Shown here: piece after piece, positions 24,957-32,798 of the stretch
Layout: each line of letters begins with the position of its first letter
How positions within the stretch are numbered: the first letter of the stretch is position 1
Source: an uncultured Synechococcus sp.
GTDB lineage: Bacteria > Cyanobacteriota > Cyanobacteriia > PCC-6307 > Cyanobiaceae
Length of the DNA: 33,489 nt
Assembly (NCBI GenBank): GCA_913061215.1
Contig: CAJXSQ010000007.1
Location: 1-33,489 of the forward strand
Direction of reading: 5' to 3'
The notes under the pieces: generated by a model
Told to the model about the DNA's origin: nothing
Database searches by the model: none
What the model saw: only the letters and a program-made list of their open reading frames with translations
Translations under genes and position numbers: made by a program

Positions 24957-25769
24957 TCAGCTGGATGCCGAGGTGTAATGCCGCAGGGCATAACGCCAGA
25001 ACAGCCGCGTGCCCACCAGCGCCAGCGTTGCGGCCGCCAGTGAGCCGAACACCCAGCTGGCTGAACTGCGGCCCAGGAGCGCTTCTGCCGGCACGGTGGT
25101 GAGAAAGGCCACCGGCAGCACGAAGGTGAACACCAGCCGCAGCGCAGCGGGATAGGCACTGATCGGATAGCGCCCAGCCACGAGCGTGTAGCGCAGCACT
25201 TCGGTGGCATTCCAGATCTTCACGAACCAGATCGAGAGGCTCGCCAGCAGAAACCAGAGGCTGTAAAGGATCAGAGCACCGCTCACCAGCAGCACCACGC
25301 CGATCAGCAAACCCAGCGGCGAGATCGCACTGGAGCGTTGCATCAGGGCCCAGCCGATCAGGGCCAGGCCTGCCGCGATTCCCGGCAGGCCCCAGGGCGA
25401 GAAGCTGCGGGTGGATAACCAGAACTGGCTGTCGATCGGCTTGAGCAGCACGAAATCCAGCGTGCCGTTCTGCACATGGTTCACGATCTGGCTGAGGTTG
25501 GGCTGCAACACGCAGCTGGTGAAGCCATCGAGCAGGGTGTAGAGGCCCAGCACCACCAGCGCTGCATCCCAGCTCCACCCTCCCAGCGATGCGCCGTTGC
25601 CGAACAGCAGCCTGAGCACGAACAGGCTTCCCACCAGATTGCCCACCACCGCCAGCAGCTCCACCACGAGGTTGAGCTGGTATTCGAATTCGGCCTGGAG
25701 CGAACTCAGCCAGAATCGCCGCAGGCTCCTGCCGTAGCGGCCGATGCGATGGAGATGGTGGCCATCCAT
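24957..25769 (-). CDS. ABC-2 family transporter permease (COG3694 type)
   Basis: 270-aa inner-membrane permease with about six spans. MDGHHLHRIGRYGRSLRRFWLSSLQAEFEYQLNLVVELLAVVGNLVGSLFVLRLLF is the typical start, with LQPNLSQIVNHVQNGTLDFVLLKPIDSQFWLSTR as the conserved loop that marks this COG3694/DUF990-like family. Its ATG (25769) shares one base with the stop of the previous permease (TGATG). With that gene and the ATPase it forms a heteromeric ABC exporter-type system whose substrate is uncharacterised. The track's 25847 start is rejected because the coupling point is at 25769. Confidence 0.92.
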   Translation of the reverse strand: MDGHHLHRIGRYGRSLRRFWLSSLQAEFEYQLNLVVELLAVVGNLVGSLFVLRLLFGNGASLGGWSWDAALVVLGLYTLLDGFTSCVLQPNLSQIVNHVQNGTLDFVLLKPIDSQFWLSTRSFSPWGLPGIAAGLALIGWALMQRSSAISPLGLLIGVVLLVSGALILYSLWFLLASLSIWFVKIWNATEVLRYTLVAGRYPISAYPAALRLVFTFVLPVAFLTTVPAEALLGRSSASWVFGSLAAATLALVGTRLFWRYALRHYTSASS

Positions 25770-26572
25770 CAGGCTCCCATCGCTCCATAGCGGCGCACGC
25801 CCAGCTTCCACAGCACCAGGCTGATCGGCAGCAACACGGCGCACCACAGGGCCAGACGCGCGAACCCATCGATCACATCCACCGCTTCACCGGCGAGCAG
25901 CTGGGCTGGAAAGGCCACCATCGAGGGAAAGGGTGTGCAGTCTGCGAGTCGCCGGATGGCGGGTGGAAAGGCCTGCAGCGGTGCCACCAGTCCCGAGAGA
26001 AACAGATAGGGAATCAGCGCCAGGCGATCCAGTGCAGCCGCCCGTTCGCTCCAGAAGCAGAGCATCGTGAGAATCGTTTGCAGCAGAAAGCGCAGTGCAA
26101 AGGCGCCGAGGATGGCGAGGACTCCGAGCACCAGTTGGCTCAGGGAGGGAATCCAGAGCAGGCTGGGTTGCAGCACAGCCAATGCGGCCAGCATCACCGC
26201 CACAAACGGCACGCGTGTGGCCTGTTCCGCCAGATGCGCCGCCACGTAGCGCCAGAGGGGCTGCACCGGCTGCAGCAGATAGGGCGACAGCCGGCCCTGC
26301 AGCGCATCCTCTTCAAACACATGAATCAGCCACACCACGCTGAACTGGCGCACCACAAAGGCAGCCACGAAGTAGTGGCTGAGCTGCGCCCCACTCAGGC
26401 CTGCCGTTGCGGCGCCGTTGGAGTCGCGCCACACGGCCAGCATGATCAGGGGCAGCACACCGGAGAGCGCCCAGAGCGCAATCTCGGCCCGGTATTCGAG
26501 CATCAGGGCGTACTGGCTGGACAGCAGCGCCCGGGCGATCCGGCCTGCTCTCTGGAGGCGACGCCTGGTCAC
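25769..26572 (-). CDS. ABC-2 family transporter permease (COG4587 type)
   Basis: 267-aa permease with about six hydrophobic spans, starting at the GTG 26572 (RRRLQRAGRIARALLSSQYALMLEYRAEIALWALSGVLPLIMLAVW). FVVRQFSVVWLIHVFEEDALQGRLSPYLLQPVQPLWRY is the conserved cytoplasmic loop, equivalent to that of the partner permease. The GTGA overlap with the ATPase stop (26569-26572) decides the start; the track's 26887 start lies deep in the ATPase gene. The arrangement ATPase-permease-permease is the standard order of this uncharacterised COG4586/4587/3694 transporter. Confidence 0.92.
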   Translation of the reverse strand: MTRRRLQRAGRIARALLSSQYALMLEYRAEIALWALSGVLPLIMLAVWRDSNGAATAGLSGAQLSHYFVAAFVVRQFSVVWLIHVFEEDALQGRLSPYLLQPVQPLWRYVAAHLAEQATRVPFVAVMLAALAVLQPSLLWIPSLSQLVLGVLAILGAFALRFLLQTILTMLCFWSERAAALDRLALIPYLFLSGLVAPLQAFPPAIRRLADCTPFPSMVAFPAQLLAGEAVDVIDGFARLALWCAVLLPISLVLWKLGVRRYGAMGA

Positions 26573-27588
26573 CGCTCCGCTCCGGCGCTGCGGAACAGCG
26601 CTCCGATCAGCTCCTCCACCGGCGGATCGCTCACCTCCAGATCCACCACGGGAAAGTTGGCCAGCAGCGCTGCCACCTGGTCGGTGAGGCGCTCCCGCGG
26701 GATCAGCAACTGCACGTGGTGGCCGTGGTGCGTCTCCAGTTCGCCGTAGGGCCTGAAGGCTTCCGCTGGCACGCTCTGCTGCAGTTCCAGGCGCACCTGG
26801 CGGCAGGGGGCCAGGCGGCTGGTGAGCGCCTCCAGCGGCCCGTCGTGGAACAGTTCGCCCTGGTGAATCAACAGCACCCGATCGCACAGGGCGGTGATAT
26901 CGCCCATGTAGTGGCTGGTGAGCAGCACGGTGGCGCCGGTGCGGCGGTTGTAGTCGGCCAGGAAATCGCGCACGCGGGCCTGAGCGTTCACATCCAGCCC
27001 CAGGGTGGGTTCATCCAGAAACAGCACCGCCGGGTTGTGCAGCAGCGCCGCCAGCAGCTCGGCCTTCATCCGCTGCCCCAGGGAGAGCTTGCGCACCGGC
27101 CGGTGCAGCTCCTCGCCCAGTTCGAGCATCTCCGCCAGGGTGGCGATGCGCCGCCGGGCTTCCGCTTCATCGATGCCGTACACGGCGGCATTCACCCGCA
27201 GGGAATCCAGCGGCGGTAGATCCCAGATCAGCTGCTGGCGATTGCCCATCACCAGGGTGATCTGCTGGAGGAATCGCTCCTGCCGCCGCTGGGGCAGGCA
27301 GCCGGCCACCTCCAGCTGTCCTGCCGAGGGGTGAATCAGGCCGCTGAGCATCTTCAACGTGGTGGTTTTGCCGGCGCCGTTCGGCCCCAGAAAACCCACC
27401 ATCTCCCCCGGTTCGATCACAAAGCTCAGATCGCGCACCGCCTCCACCCGGCGGTAGCGACGGTGCAACAGGTGCTGCACCGTGCCCGCCAGGCCTGGCT
27501 GCTTATGGGCCACGCGAAAGCTTTTGCACAGCCCTGTCGCCCGCACGATCGGCCCGGCTGAGGGCAGCACCGCTTCAGAAGGGCTCAC
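26569..27588 (-). CDS. ABC transporter ATP-binding protein (COG4586 type)
   Basis: 339-aa ATPase from the GTG at 27588. Walker A GFLGPNGAGKTTTLKML, Q-loop near LVMGNRQQLIWDLP, signature LSLGQRMKAELLAAL, Walker B AVLFLDEPTLGLD and switch His TSHYMG are intact. The core is preceded by ATGLCKSFRVAHKQPGLAGTVQHLLHRRYRRVEAV, the extended N terminus of the COG4586 subfamily. A GTG at 27570 is an alternative start that would avoid the 14-base overlap with the lipoprotein gene's end. It energises the two permeases that follow with 4-base and 1-base overlaps. Confidence 0.94.
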   Translation of the reverse strand: MSPSEAVLPSAGPIVRATGLCKSFRVAHKQPGLAGTVQHLLHRRYRRVEAVRDLSFVIEPGEMVGFLGPNGAGKTTTLKMLSGLIHPSAGQLEVAGCLPQRRQERFLQQITLVMGNRQQLIWDLPPLDSLRVNAAVYGIDEAEARRRIATLAEMLELGEELHRPVRKLSLGQRMKAELLAALLHNPAVLFLDEPTLGLDVNAQARVRDFLADYNRRTGATVLLTSHYMGDITALCDRVLLIHQGELFHDGPLEALTSRLAPCRQVRLELQQSVPAEAFRPYGELETHHGHHVQLLIPRERLTDQVAALLANFPVVDLEVSDPPVEELIGALFRSAGAER

Positions 27589-27919
27589 AGGCCGCGCGGT
27601 AGGTGTCGAGCTGTTGGCGCAGGGCCTGATCCACAGCGGCACCGGGCTGCTCGGCCAGGTTCTGGGCCTGTTTCACCTGCTCGCAGGCCAGATCATTCTC
27701 ACCACGATTGAACAGATCACCGGCCGCCCGCAAGGCGGACTGCAGCTCCGTTGGTGTGCCGGATGGCGCGGCCGGCTGTGTTGGTGCAGGCTTGGTGTCC
27801 CTGGGAGGGGTGGGTTTGATCTGCGGTGCGGGATCAGGCCGGCGGCAGGCGCCGAGGCCTGCCGTGAGCAGGGCCAGGCCGATCAGTGACCAGCGACAAC
27901 GGCGGTTGCGTGTTGGCAT
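27575..27919 (-). CDS. small lipoprotein, unknown
   Basis: 114-aa protein with a lipoprotein signal: basic start MPTRNRRCRW, hydrophobic SLIGLALLTAG and lipobox LGAC with the lipidated Cys at residue 25. A Pro/Thr-rich linker (about 26-55) precedes a helical domain TELQSALRAAGDLFNRGENDLACEQVKQAQNLAEQPGAAVDQALRQQLDTYRAACEPF with two cysteines. No family is recognised. It starts 11 bases after the PyrF-PyrE stop and its end overlaps the ABC ATPase start, so it may be an accessory of that exporter; this is inferred from position. Confidence 0.82.
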   Translation of the reverse strand: MPTRNRRCRWSLIGLALLTAGLGACRRPDPAPQIKPTPPRDTKPAPTQPAAPSGTPTELQSALRAAGDLFNRGENDLACEQVKQAQNLAEQPGAAVDQALRQQLDTYRAACEPF

Positions 27920-27930
27920 CGTTGTTCCCT

Positions 27931-29409
27931 TCAGCTCAGCACAGCAGCCTGCTCGGGCGTGAGCCGTCCGGCCGCCAGCAGCGCCTGGGTGATCCGTTCG
28001 ATGTTGAGCACCGCATGCACGCGGTAGCCCAGGCCCTCCAGCCGTTCGCGCGCCCGGCGATCCCGTTGGCCGCCGTGGTCGATGAACACCACCACATCCT
28101 TCACCACCAGCCCGGAACTCTCCAGCTTGGCGATGCCCTCGAGCACGCTGCCGCCGGTGATCAGGATGTCGTCCACCACCACCACCTGATCGCCTTCGTT
28201 GAAGTCGCCTTCGATCAGGCGGCGAGCGCCGTGGGCCTTCACCTCCTTGCGGGGATAGATCAAGGGCTTGTGCATCGAGAGCGACAGCCCTGTGGCCGTG
28301 GGCAGGGAGCCGTAGGGAATGCCGGCAATGCGATCGAACTGCAGCTGCTCCAGCAGGCCGCTGTAGCTGTGCAGCACGCGATGGAACAGGTTCGGGTCGG
28401 AGATGATCTGGCGCAGATCGATGTAGTAGTTGAACACCGCGCCTGATGCCTGCACGTACTCCCCGAACAGCAGGCAGCCGATATCAAACAGATCCACGAT
28501 CAGCTCCGCCAGCGGATCGCTGTCGCCCTCGCCGGTGGGTTCCGGGTCCGCCAGCCACACCGCGCAACTGTCGGCCGCACGCGCCGGCTGTCGCTCCAGC
28601 CAACGCTGCCGCCGGCGATTGATCAGCCCCTTGAGCGCGGCGGCCTGTTCGCTCAGATCGTCCTCCACGAGCAGGTTCTGCGGCAGCGGCAGCAACAGTC
28701 CGTCCGCGGCGTCGTTCAGCCCAGCCTCCAGCAGGCCATCGAGCCGTTCTTCCTCGCTCCAGATGCTCCGCAACATCAACACCCGCTCCGGTGCCGCCCG
28801 GCGCACCTGGGCCAGCACCGCCGGATCGCTGGTGCCCACTTCCAGCAGCAATTGGTCGGGCGTGCCCCAGAGCTGGCTTTCCCGCACGATCTGCAGGAAC
28901 AGCGGATCGGCTTCGCTGGGGTGGTACTGGATGCGTTTGGCCGCCGGGTTGGAGCTGCGGCAGGTGATCACCACCGCTTTGTCGGCATAGAGCAGGAAGG
29001 GAGCAGCGATGTCCTGCCCCGCCAGGGGCGAGAGGCTCACCGCATCCACCCCCAGATCCCGGAACAGGTAGTGCGCCAGGGCGGTGGAGGAATTGAGGTC
29101 GCCGTGCTTGGCGTCGATGATCAGCGGCAGATCGCGCGGCACCAGGTCGCGCACCTCCAGCAGCAGCTCCAGCCCCAGTGGCCCCAGGGCCTGATAGAAG
29201 CCGAGGCTGGCCTTGATTGCACACACGTGCGGGCTGGTGGCCTCCACCACGGCCTTGATCCAGTGGCGGGCCTGGCTGAGGAAGGAGCGGTTGCCCATCC
29301 CATGCCGCAGCGCCCAGCTCTGCAGCATCTCCGGATTGGGATCGAGCCCGGTCACCAGGAGCGACTGGCGCTCGGCGATGGCTTCGGTGAGTTGAACGAA
29401 GAAGCCCAT
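27931..29409 (-). CDS. pyrF-pyrE: orotidine-5'-phosphate decarboxylase / orotate phosphoribosyltransferase fusion
   Basis: 492-aa bifunctional enzyme for the last two steps of UMP synthesis. The N-terminal half is a long-type OMP decarboxylase: LLVTGLDPNP, IDAKHGDLNSS with the catalytic Lys-Asp pair, and SLSPLAGQDIAAPFLLYADKAVVITCRSSNP. The C-terminal half is OPRTase with the PRPP loop QVVVVDDILITGGSVLEG and IAGIPYGSLPTATGLSL. The order decarboxylase-OPRT is the reverse of the animal and plant UMP synthase and is known from cyanobacteria and kinetoplastids. ATG 29409 (MGFFVQLTEAIAERQ) is the natural start. It heads a tight five-gene operon with a lipoprotein and ABC exporter. Confidence 0.95.
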   Translation of the reverse strand: MGFFVQLTEAIAERQSLLVTGLDPNPEMLQSWALRHGMGNRSFLSQARHWIKAVVEATSPHVCAIKASLGFYQALGPLGLELLLEVRDLVPRDLPLIIDAKHGDLNSSTALAHYLFRDLGVDAVSLSPLAGQDIAAPFLLYADKAVVITCRSSNPAAKRIQYHPSEADPLFLQIVRESQLWGTPDQLLLEVGTSDPAVLAQVRRAAPERVLMLRSIWSEEERLDGLLEAGLNDAADGLLLPLPQNLLVEDDLSEQAAALKGLINRRRQRWLERQPARAADSCAVWLADPEPTGEGDSDPLAELIVDLFDIGCLLFGEYVQASGAVFNYYIDLRQIISDPNLFHRVLHSYSGLLEQLQFDRIAGIPYGSLPTATGLSLSMHKPLIYPRKEVKAHGARRLIEGDFNEGDQVVVVDDILITGGSVLEGIAKLESSGLVVKDVVVFIDHGGQRDRRARERLEGLGYRVHAVLNIERITQALLAAGRLTPEQAAVLS

Positions 29410-29482
29410 CCGCCGGACCGCGGCAAGGTTGTTGATAGGAGATTGCCGGCCCCCAACGGCGGCTGCAGACACAGCTCGTAGC

Positions 29483-29505
29483 AAAAAACAGTCAGCCCCG
29501 CGGGC
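29483..29505 (-). terminator. possible terminator at the end of the metallopeptidase gene
   Basis: On the minus strand GCCC-GCG-GGGC (29495-29505) reaches the stop codon and is followed within ten bases by six T (29483-29488). The stem is only 4 bp, so this is a weak candidate for separating the metallopeptidase from the PyrF-PyrE operon. Confidence 0.3.
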
Positions 29506-30595
29506 AGTCGCGCGCCATGAGCACGCCGGCCTGCCCCTTGCCGTCGCGGTCGATCGGCTGGGGGTCGAAGTCGTCGTCGCTCACATCAAAGCTGCCGCTG
29601 GAGCAATACAGGCTCAGGGTGCGTTCGGTGTAGGCCCCCTCGGCCCGTCCCTTGCCCTGCTGGGCGGCCATGCCGATGCACTGCTGCTGGCTGCCCCAGA
29701 TGCAGCTGGCGGCGCCGAGCAGTCCGCCCACCAGATTGGTGGCGATCTGCTGGTCGCGTTCAATCTCGAAGCGGCGCACCGCGTAGCGCCGGCGCCCGAG
29801 CAGTTTGTCCTTCTGGGTCTGTCGCAGAGGCCGGCTGAAGGTCTCCTGGGTGTCCACCATCCACGGGCCGAGGCTCTGTCCCGGCGTCAGCTGGCTGGCG
29901 ATCCCGCGGGTGAGGGCCTGAAAGCGATCCTTGGGATAGCCGTGATGCTGGGCGGCCAGTCGCTCGTAGTCGCCCATCTCGAACAGCAGATTCGCCGTCT
30001 GGGTGAAGTCGTCCACGCCGATCGCGCCCTGGCTGAGCATCCAGCCCAGAAACACCCCGGTACGCCAGTCGGCGGCGAGCTCCTCCTGCTTCACCGTGAG
30101 GTTGAAGTTGCTGCGGTAGGGCCCGCGGCCCTGCTCGCGGTTCACGTGGTGACCCCATTCGTGGGCCAGCACCGCCAGGTCCAGCAGCAGCAGATCCTGA
30201 TCGCTCTTGCCGCGGGCACTGCGCACACTCCGGCGCAGATTCAGGGCCATCGCCAGCTCCTTGCTGGAGGGGCAGTAGTAGGCCATCGGGTGTTCAACCC
30301 GCTTCACCCCGCAGCCCTCGGCCTTATCGCCGGCGAAGAGCAGCCTGGGCTGCTCGCGGCTGTTCCAGAAGCGGTTGAGCAGCTTGTGGGCATGGCGCAG
30401 ATAGCGCTCACGCTGCCCTTGGCCCGAGCCGGTCTGTCTGAGCGCCTCCAGTTGCCTGGCCTCCGCTGCGCTGGGAAGCTGCAGCTCTGGCGGTGGGCCC
30501 TGGCCCGGAGCCCAGGGCTCTGCCCAGCCTGAGGGACACAGGAGCAGCCCGGCCAGGAGCACAACGGGCAGGCGCCGGAGCGAACGATGGGGCAT
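29492..30595 (-). CDS. neutral zinc metallopeptidase, secreted
   Basis: 367-aa exported peptidase-like protein. The N terminus RRLPVVLLAGLLLCPSGWAEP is a signal peptide with a likely cut after GWA. The zinc motif is VLAHEWGHHVNREQG, followed by an acidic ligand region QEELAADWRTGVFLGWM, which together match the YpfJ-type putative neutral zinc metallopeptidase family (HExxH plus EE.ADCWAG-like). Substrates are unknown. It lies 27 bases after the rhomboid gene on the same strand, so two envelope proteases are co-transcribed. The gap to the PyrF-PyrE fusion is 82 bases. Confidence 0.9.
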   Translation of the reverse strand: MPHRSLRRLPVVLLAGLLLCPSGWAEPWAPGQGPPPELQLPSAAEARQLEALRQTGSGQGQRERYLRHAHKLLNRFWNSREQPRLLFAGDKAEGCGVKRVEHPMAYYCPSSKELAMALNLRRSVRSARGKSDQDLLLLDLAVLAHEWGHHVNREQGRGPYRSNFNLTVKQEELAADWRTGVFLGWMLSQGAIGVDDFTQTANLLFEMGDYERLAAQHHGYPKDRFQALTRGIASQLTPGQSLGPWMVDTQETFSRPLRQTQKDKLLGRRRYAVRRFEIERDQQIATNLVGGLLGAASCIWGSQQQCIGMAAQQGKGRAEGAYTERTLSLYCSSGSFDVSDDDFDPQPIDRDGKGQAGVLMARDCPRG

Positions 30596-30622
30596 GGCCT
30601 GGCCGGATCGTTGCTGGGATTT

Positions 30623-31207
30623 CTACTGCGACCGCCGCTGTCGCTGCAGGGCCCAGGCCGCCAGCACCCCGCCGGCAAAACCACTGGCGTGGCCGATCCA
30701 GCTCACCCCCGCCGGGGAGAACAGGGGGATCAGGCTGGGCAACACGCCGCCGTAGGCCACCAGACACACCAGCGACAGCAGCAGCGACAGGGGGCGCTTC
30801 TCCAGCCAGCCGATCAGCAGCAGGTAGCCCAGCAGCCCATACACCACCCCGGAGAGGCCGTGGCTGGCGGTGGGCCAGAACAGCCACACCGGGATCGCCG
30901 TGGCATACACCCCGAGCCACACCGCCAGGTAGTCGCGCCGGCTTTTGGTGAGCACCAGCCAGGAGAGCGGCAGAAACAGCAGGCTGTTGGCCAGCAGATG
31001 GCTGAAGCCGCTGTGGCTGAAGGGAGCGGTGAGCACCCCGATGAAGGGGCCGCGCGGTGTCATCGGCAGATTCCAGCTGCCGCGGAAGAACAGCTGATCG
31101 ATCAGCTCCTGCCCCCAGGGGATCAGCAGAATCAGCGCTGGGATCAGCAGGTTCGTACCCAGTCGCGCCAGGTTGCGATCCAGGCGCTGGCCAAGGCTCT
31201 CCTTCAT
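30623..31207 (-). CDS. rhomboid family intramembrane serine protease
   Basis: 194-aa protein with about six spans. The catalytic serine is in HGLSGVVYGLLGYL (GxSG) and the histidine in WIGHASGFAGGVLAAW; HSGFSHLLANSLLFLPL supplies the conserved His-Asn region. Both catalytic residues are present, so it should be active. The first span follows a basic start, MKESLGQRLDRNLARLGTN. Its ATG overlaps the stop of the upstream 198-aa gene by four bases (ATGA), and a metallopeptidase follows, pointing to an envelope proteolysis unit. Confidence 0.92.
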   Translation of the reverse strand: MKESLGQRLDRNLARLGTNLLIPALILLIPWGQELIDQLFFRGSWNLPMTPRGPFIGVLTAPFSHSGFSHLLANSLLFLPLSWLVLTKSRRDYLAVWLGVYATAIPVWLFWPTASHGLSGVVYGLLGYLLLIGWLEKRPLSLLLSLVCLVAYGGVLPSLIPLFSPAGVSWIGHASGFAGGVLAAWALQRQRRSQ

Positions 31208-31800
31208 CGCTGCGGACTCAGGCGGAAGGCCAGAACGGCGAGGGCCTCATCGGGGAGTCCGAGAAAGCGATCCAACCAGGCTTCGCCACAGGGTTGCACC
31301 AGGGCGGCACCCACCATCAGCCCGGCTTGATCACCCTGCTGCGGGCGACCCTCGCAGCGATGCCGCCGGCTCTCCAGGCTCCCGGTGCTGAGCGTGGTGT
31401 TCACGATCAGATCCGGGGCGCGGTAGCGCACGGCTCCGCCAGCGCGCAGTTCAAAGCGGAACCGCGCCTCAAACTGCAGCTCCACCCTGCCGCTGGCAGG
31501 TTCGATCACGCCCTCCAGCCGCTCGGGTTCGATGCTGATGCTCAGCCCCGGTGGCAGGGGCAGGCCGAGAAAGCGGGTGGTGCGGCTGCAGAGGGCGGGG
31601 ATGCTGGTCTGCGTGGCTGGGAAGCTGAGCGCAACGGCGCTGCCGGCCGCGGGCACGGCTGTGGCATGGGCCACACCGCCGGCGGCGTTGTAGCGGAAGC
31701 GCGGGTAGCGGCCGATCACCAGGGCGCAGCCCGGCAGGGTGGTGAGCCGCCAGCGGTCAGCTTCAGCCACCGCGCAGATCCCGCAAGGCTCCGCGGCCAT
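31204..31800 (-). CDS. conserved protein of unknown function, 198 aa
   Basis: Begins MAAEPCGICAVAEADRWRLTTLPG, with a CxxC near the start that may not be translated if a GTG at 31770 is the true start. The body is beta-rich: YPRFRYNAAGGVAHATAVPAAGSAVALSFPATQTSIPALCSRTTRFLGLPLPPGLSISIEPERLEGVIEPASGRVELQFEARFRFEL. I recognise no family; there is no signal peptide or membrane span. It overlaps the upstream PCC-glutaredoxin gene by 38 bases (or 8 with the later start) and the rhomboid gene by 4, so it is embedded in that operon. A cytosolic partner of these proteins is possible but unproven. Confidence 0.75.
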   Translation of the reverse strand: MAAEPCGICAVAEADRWRLTTLPGCALVIGRYPRFRYNAAGGVAHATAVPAAGSAVALSFPATQTSIPALCSRTTRFLGLPLPPGLSISIEPERLEGVIEPASGRVELQFEARFRFELRAGGAVRYRAPDLIVNTTLSTGSLESRRHRCEGRPQQGDQAGLMVGAALVQPCGEAWLDRFLGLPDEALAVLAFRLSPQR

Positions 31801-32341
31801 GCAGATCAGCCAGCTCGCTGTAGCCGCCGATCAGTTGGCCATCGATGTGAACCTGCGGCAAGGGACCCGGAGCAGGCTCGATCAGCGCGAAGGGAATGCC
31901 CAGCCCCCGCAACAGACGTTCAGCCCGCCGCGACCACGGGCAGTGTTCGGCGACCGCCAGCTGCACCCGCACCGGCGGCGCCGCGGCGTTGGTTGCCGGC
32001 ACCGGTACCGGCTCCGGCTCGAGGAAGCCCACCAGCAGATCGGCCCCCTTGAGCACATGGCTGCCGTGCTCGAGGTGTCCGCCCCACACCTGGCAGCTTC
32101 CATCGGAAAAGCTCAGATGCAGGTGCACCCCCTGGGGGGTGAGGGTGCCCTGCAGCGTGATGATCTCCAGGTCGCCCTGCAGCACCGTGGGGCCTTGCCG
32201 TCCCGGGCAGGCGAAGCTGGCCTGGCTCATGTTGCCCACCACGCTGAGCACGAAGCCCACGCTGTTCTCGCGCTGCGCAATCGCTTCGAGGCTGCGGCGC
32301 AGATCAGCCCCGGGCTCGAGGTGGAAGGGCTTGGCCCGCAT
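31763..32341 (-). CDS. PCC (DUF296) domain fused to a glutaredoxin-like domain
   Basis: 192-aa protein with two parts. Residues 1-110 match the PCC/DUF296 domain found in plant AT-hook proteins and bacterial small proteins: LEPGADLRRSLEAIAQRENSVGFVLSVVGNMSQASFA, and GSCQVWGGHLEHGSHVLKGADLLVGFLEPEP with the GGHL metal/substrate motif at 87-90. After a Pro/Ala linker (about 111-130), VRVQLAVAEHCPWSRRAERLLRGLGIPFALIEP...LPQVHIDGQLIGGYSELADL is glutaredoxin, with a monothiol-like CPWS site at 134-137 and the GG glutathione contact. The fusion is unusual; I have no function for it. ATG 32341 follows the 52-aa gene's stop by six bases. Confidence 0.87.
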   Translation of the reverse strand: MRAKPFHLEPGADLRRSLEAIAQRENSVGFVLSVVGNMSQASFACPGRQGPTVLQGDLEIITLQGTLTPQGVHLHLSFSDGSCQVWGGHLEHGSHVLKGADLLVGFLEPEPVPVPATNAAAPPVRVQLAVAEHCPWSRRAERLLRGLGIPFALIEPAPGPLPQVHIDGQLIGGYSELADLHGRGALRDLRGG

Positions 32342-32347
32342 GCGTGG

Positions 32348-32506
32348 TCAGCGCTTCAGCAGCTCAGAGGGTACCCACTGGGCGAGGCGTTGTTCGTGAC
32401 GCACCAGCTGGTAGCGGTTGAAGTCGCTGGGTTGATGGTTGTAGCGGCCCTTCAGCTCATGCAGCTGCTGCCGCATGGCCAGAAGGACAGGGTTGTTCTC
32501 GTTCAA
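32348..32506 (-). CDS. small hypothetical protein, about 52 aa
   Basis: From the TTG at 32506 the frame reads (L/M)NENNPVLLAMRQQLHELKGRYNHQPSDFNRYQLVRHEQRLAQWVPSELLKR. Small proteins with a similar NNPVLxAMRQQL...RHEQRL helix pattern are what I would expect as conserved picocyanobacterial hypotheticals, but I cannot search. An ATG at 32476 gives 42 aa. It lies six bases before the PCC-glutaredoxin gene and 28 bases after the next small frame, so it looks like part of the same operon. Amphipathic helices, no membrane span, no metal motif. Confidence 0.6.
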   Translation of the reverse strand: MNENNPVLLAMRQQLHELKGRYNHQPSDFNRYQLVRHEQRLAQWVPSELLKR

Positions 32507-32534
32507 TCGCGATGGCCGGATCCTTGAGAAAAGA

Positions 32535-32777
32535 TTAAGTGTCTGGTGGTCGCTGCGGGCCGTGGGCCGCCTCCCTGGTGCCAGAGCTTCTGAACTCTTC
32601 ACATCGATGGCCGCGGGGTGGCGGCAGCTCCAGGGCAACCACTTCAACGCTGCAGGCCGGGAACAGTTCCCGGGCCGCCAGGTAGGCCTGGGCGTGGCTC
32701 TGGGCGTGCATCTCCATCCGGGTGACACCACCGCCGCCGGTGTGCACCAGCAGTTGACACAGAAACGCCACGCTCAC
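32535..32777 (-). CDS. small hypothetical protein, 80 aa
   Basis: GTG at 32777: MSVAFLCQLLVHTGGGGVTRMEMHAQSHAQAYLAARELFPACSVEVVALELPPPRGHRCEE. The first 50 residues look like a folded alpha/beta unit (AQSHAQAYLAARELFPACSVEVVAL), while the tail REAAHGPQRPPDT looks non-functional. No family is recognised. It may be the first gene of the minus-strand operon ending at the metallopeptidase. The call rests on frame quality and position. Confidence 0.5.
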   Translation of the reverse strand: MSVAFLCQLLVHTGGGGVTRMEMHAQSHAQAYLAARELFPACSVEVVALELPPPRGHRCEEFRSSGTREAAHGPQRPPDT

Positions 32778-32798
32778 CCCCTGTAGACACCCATCAGG

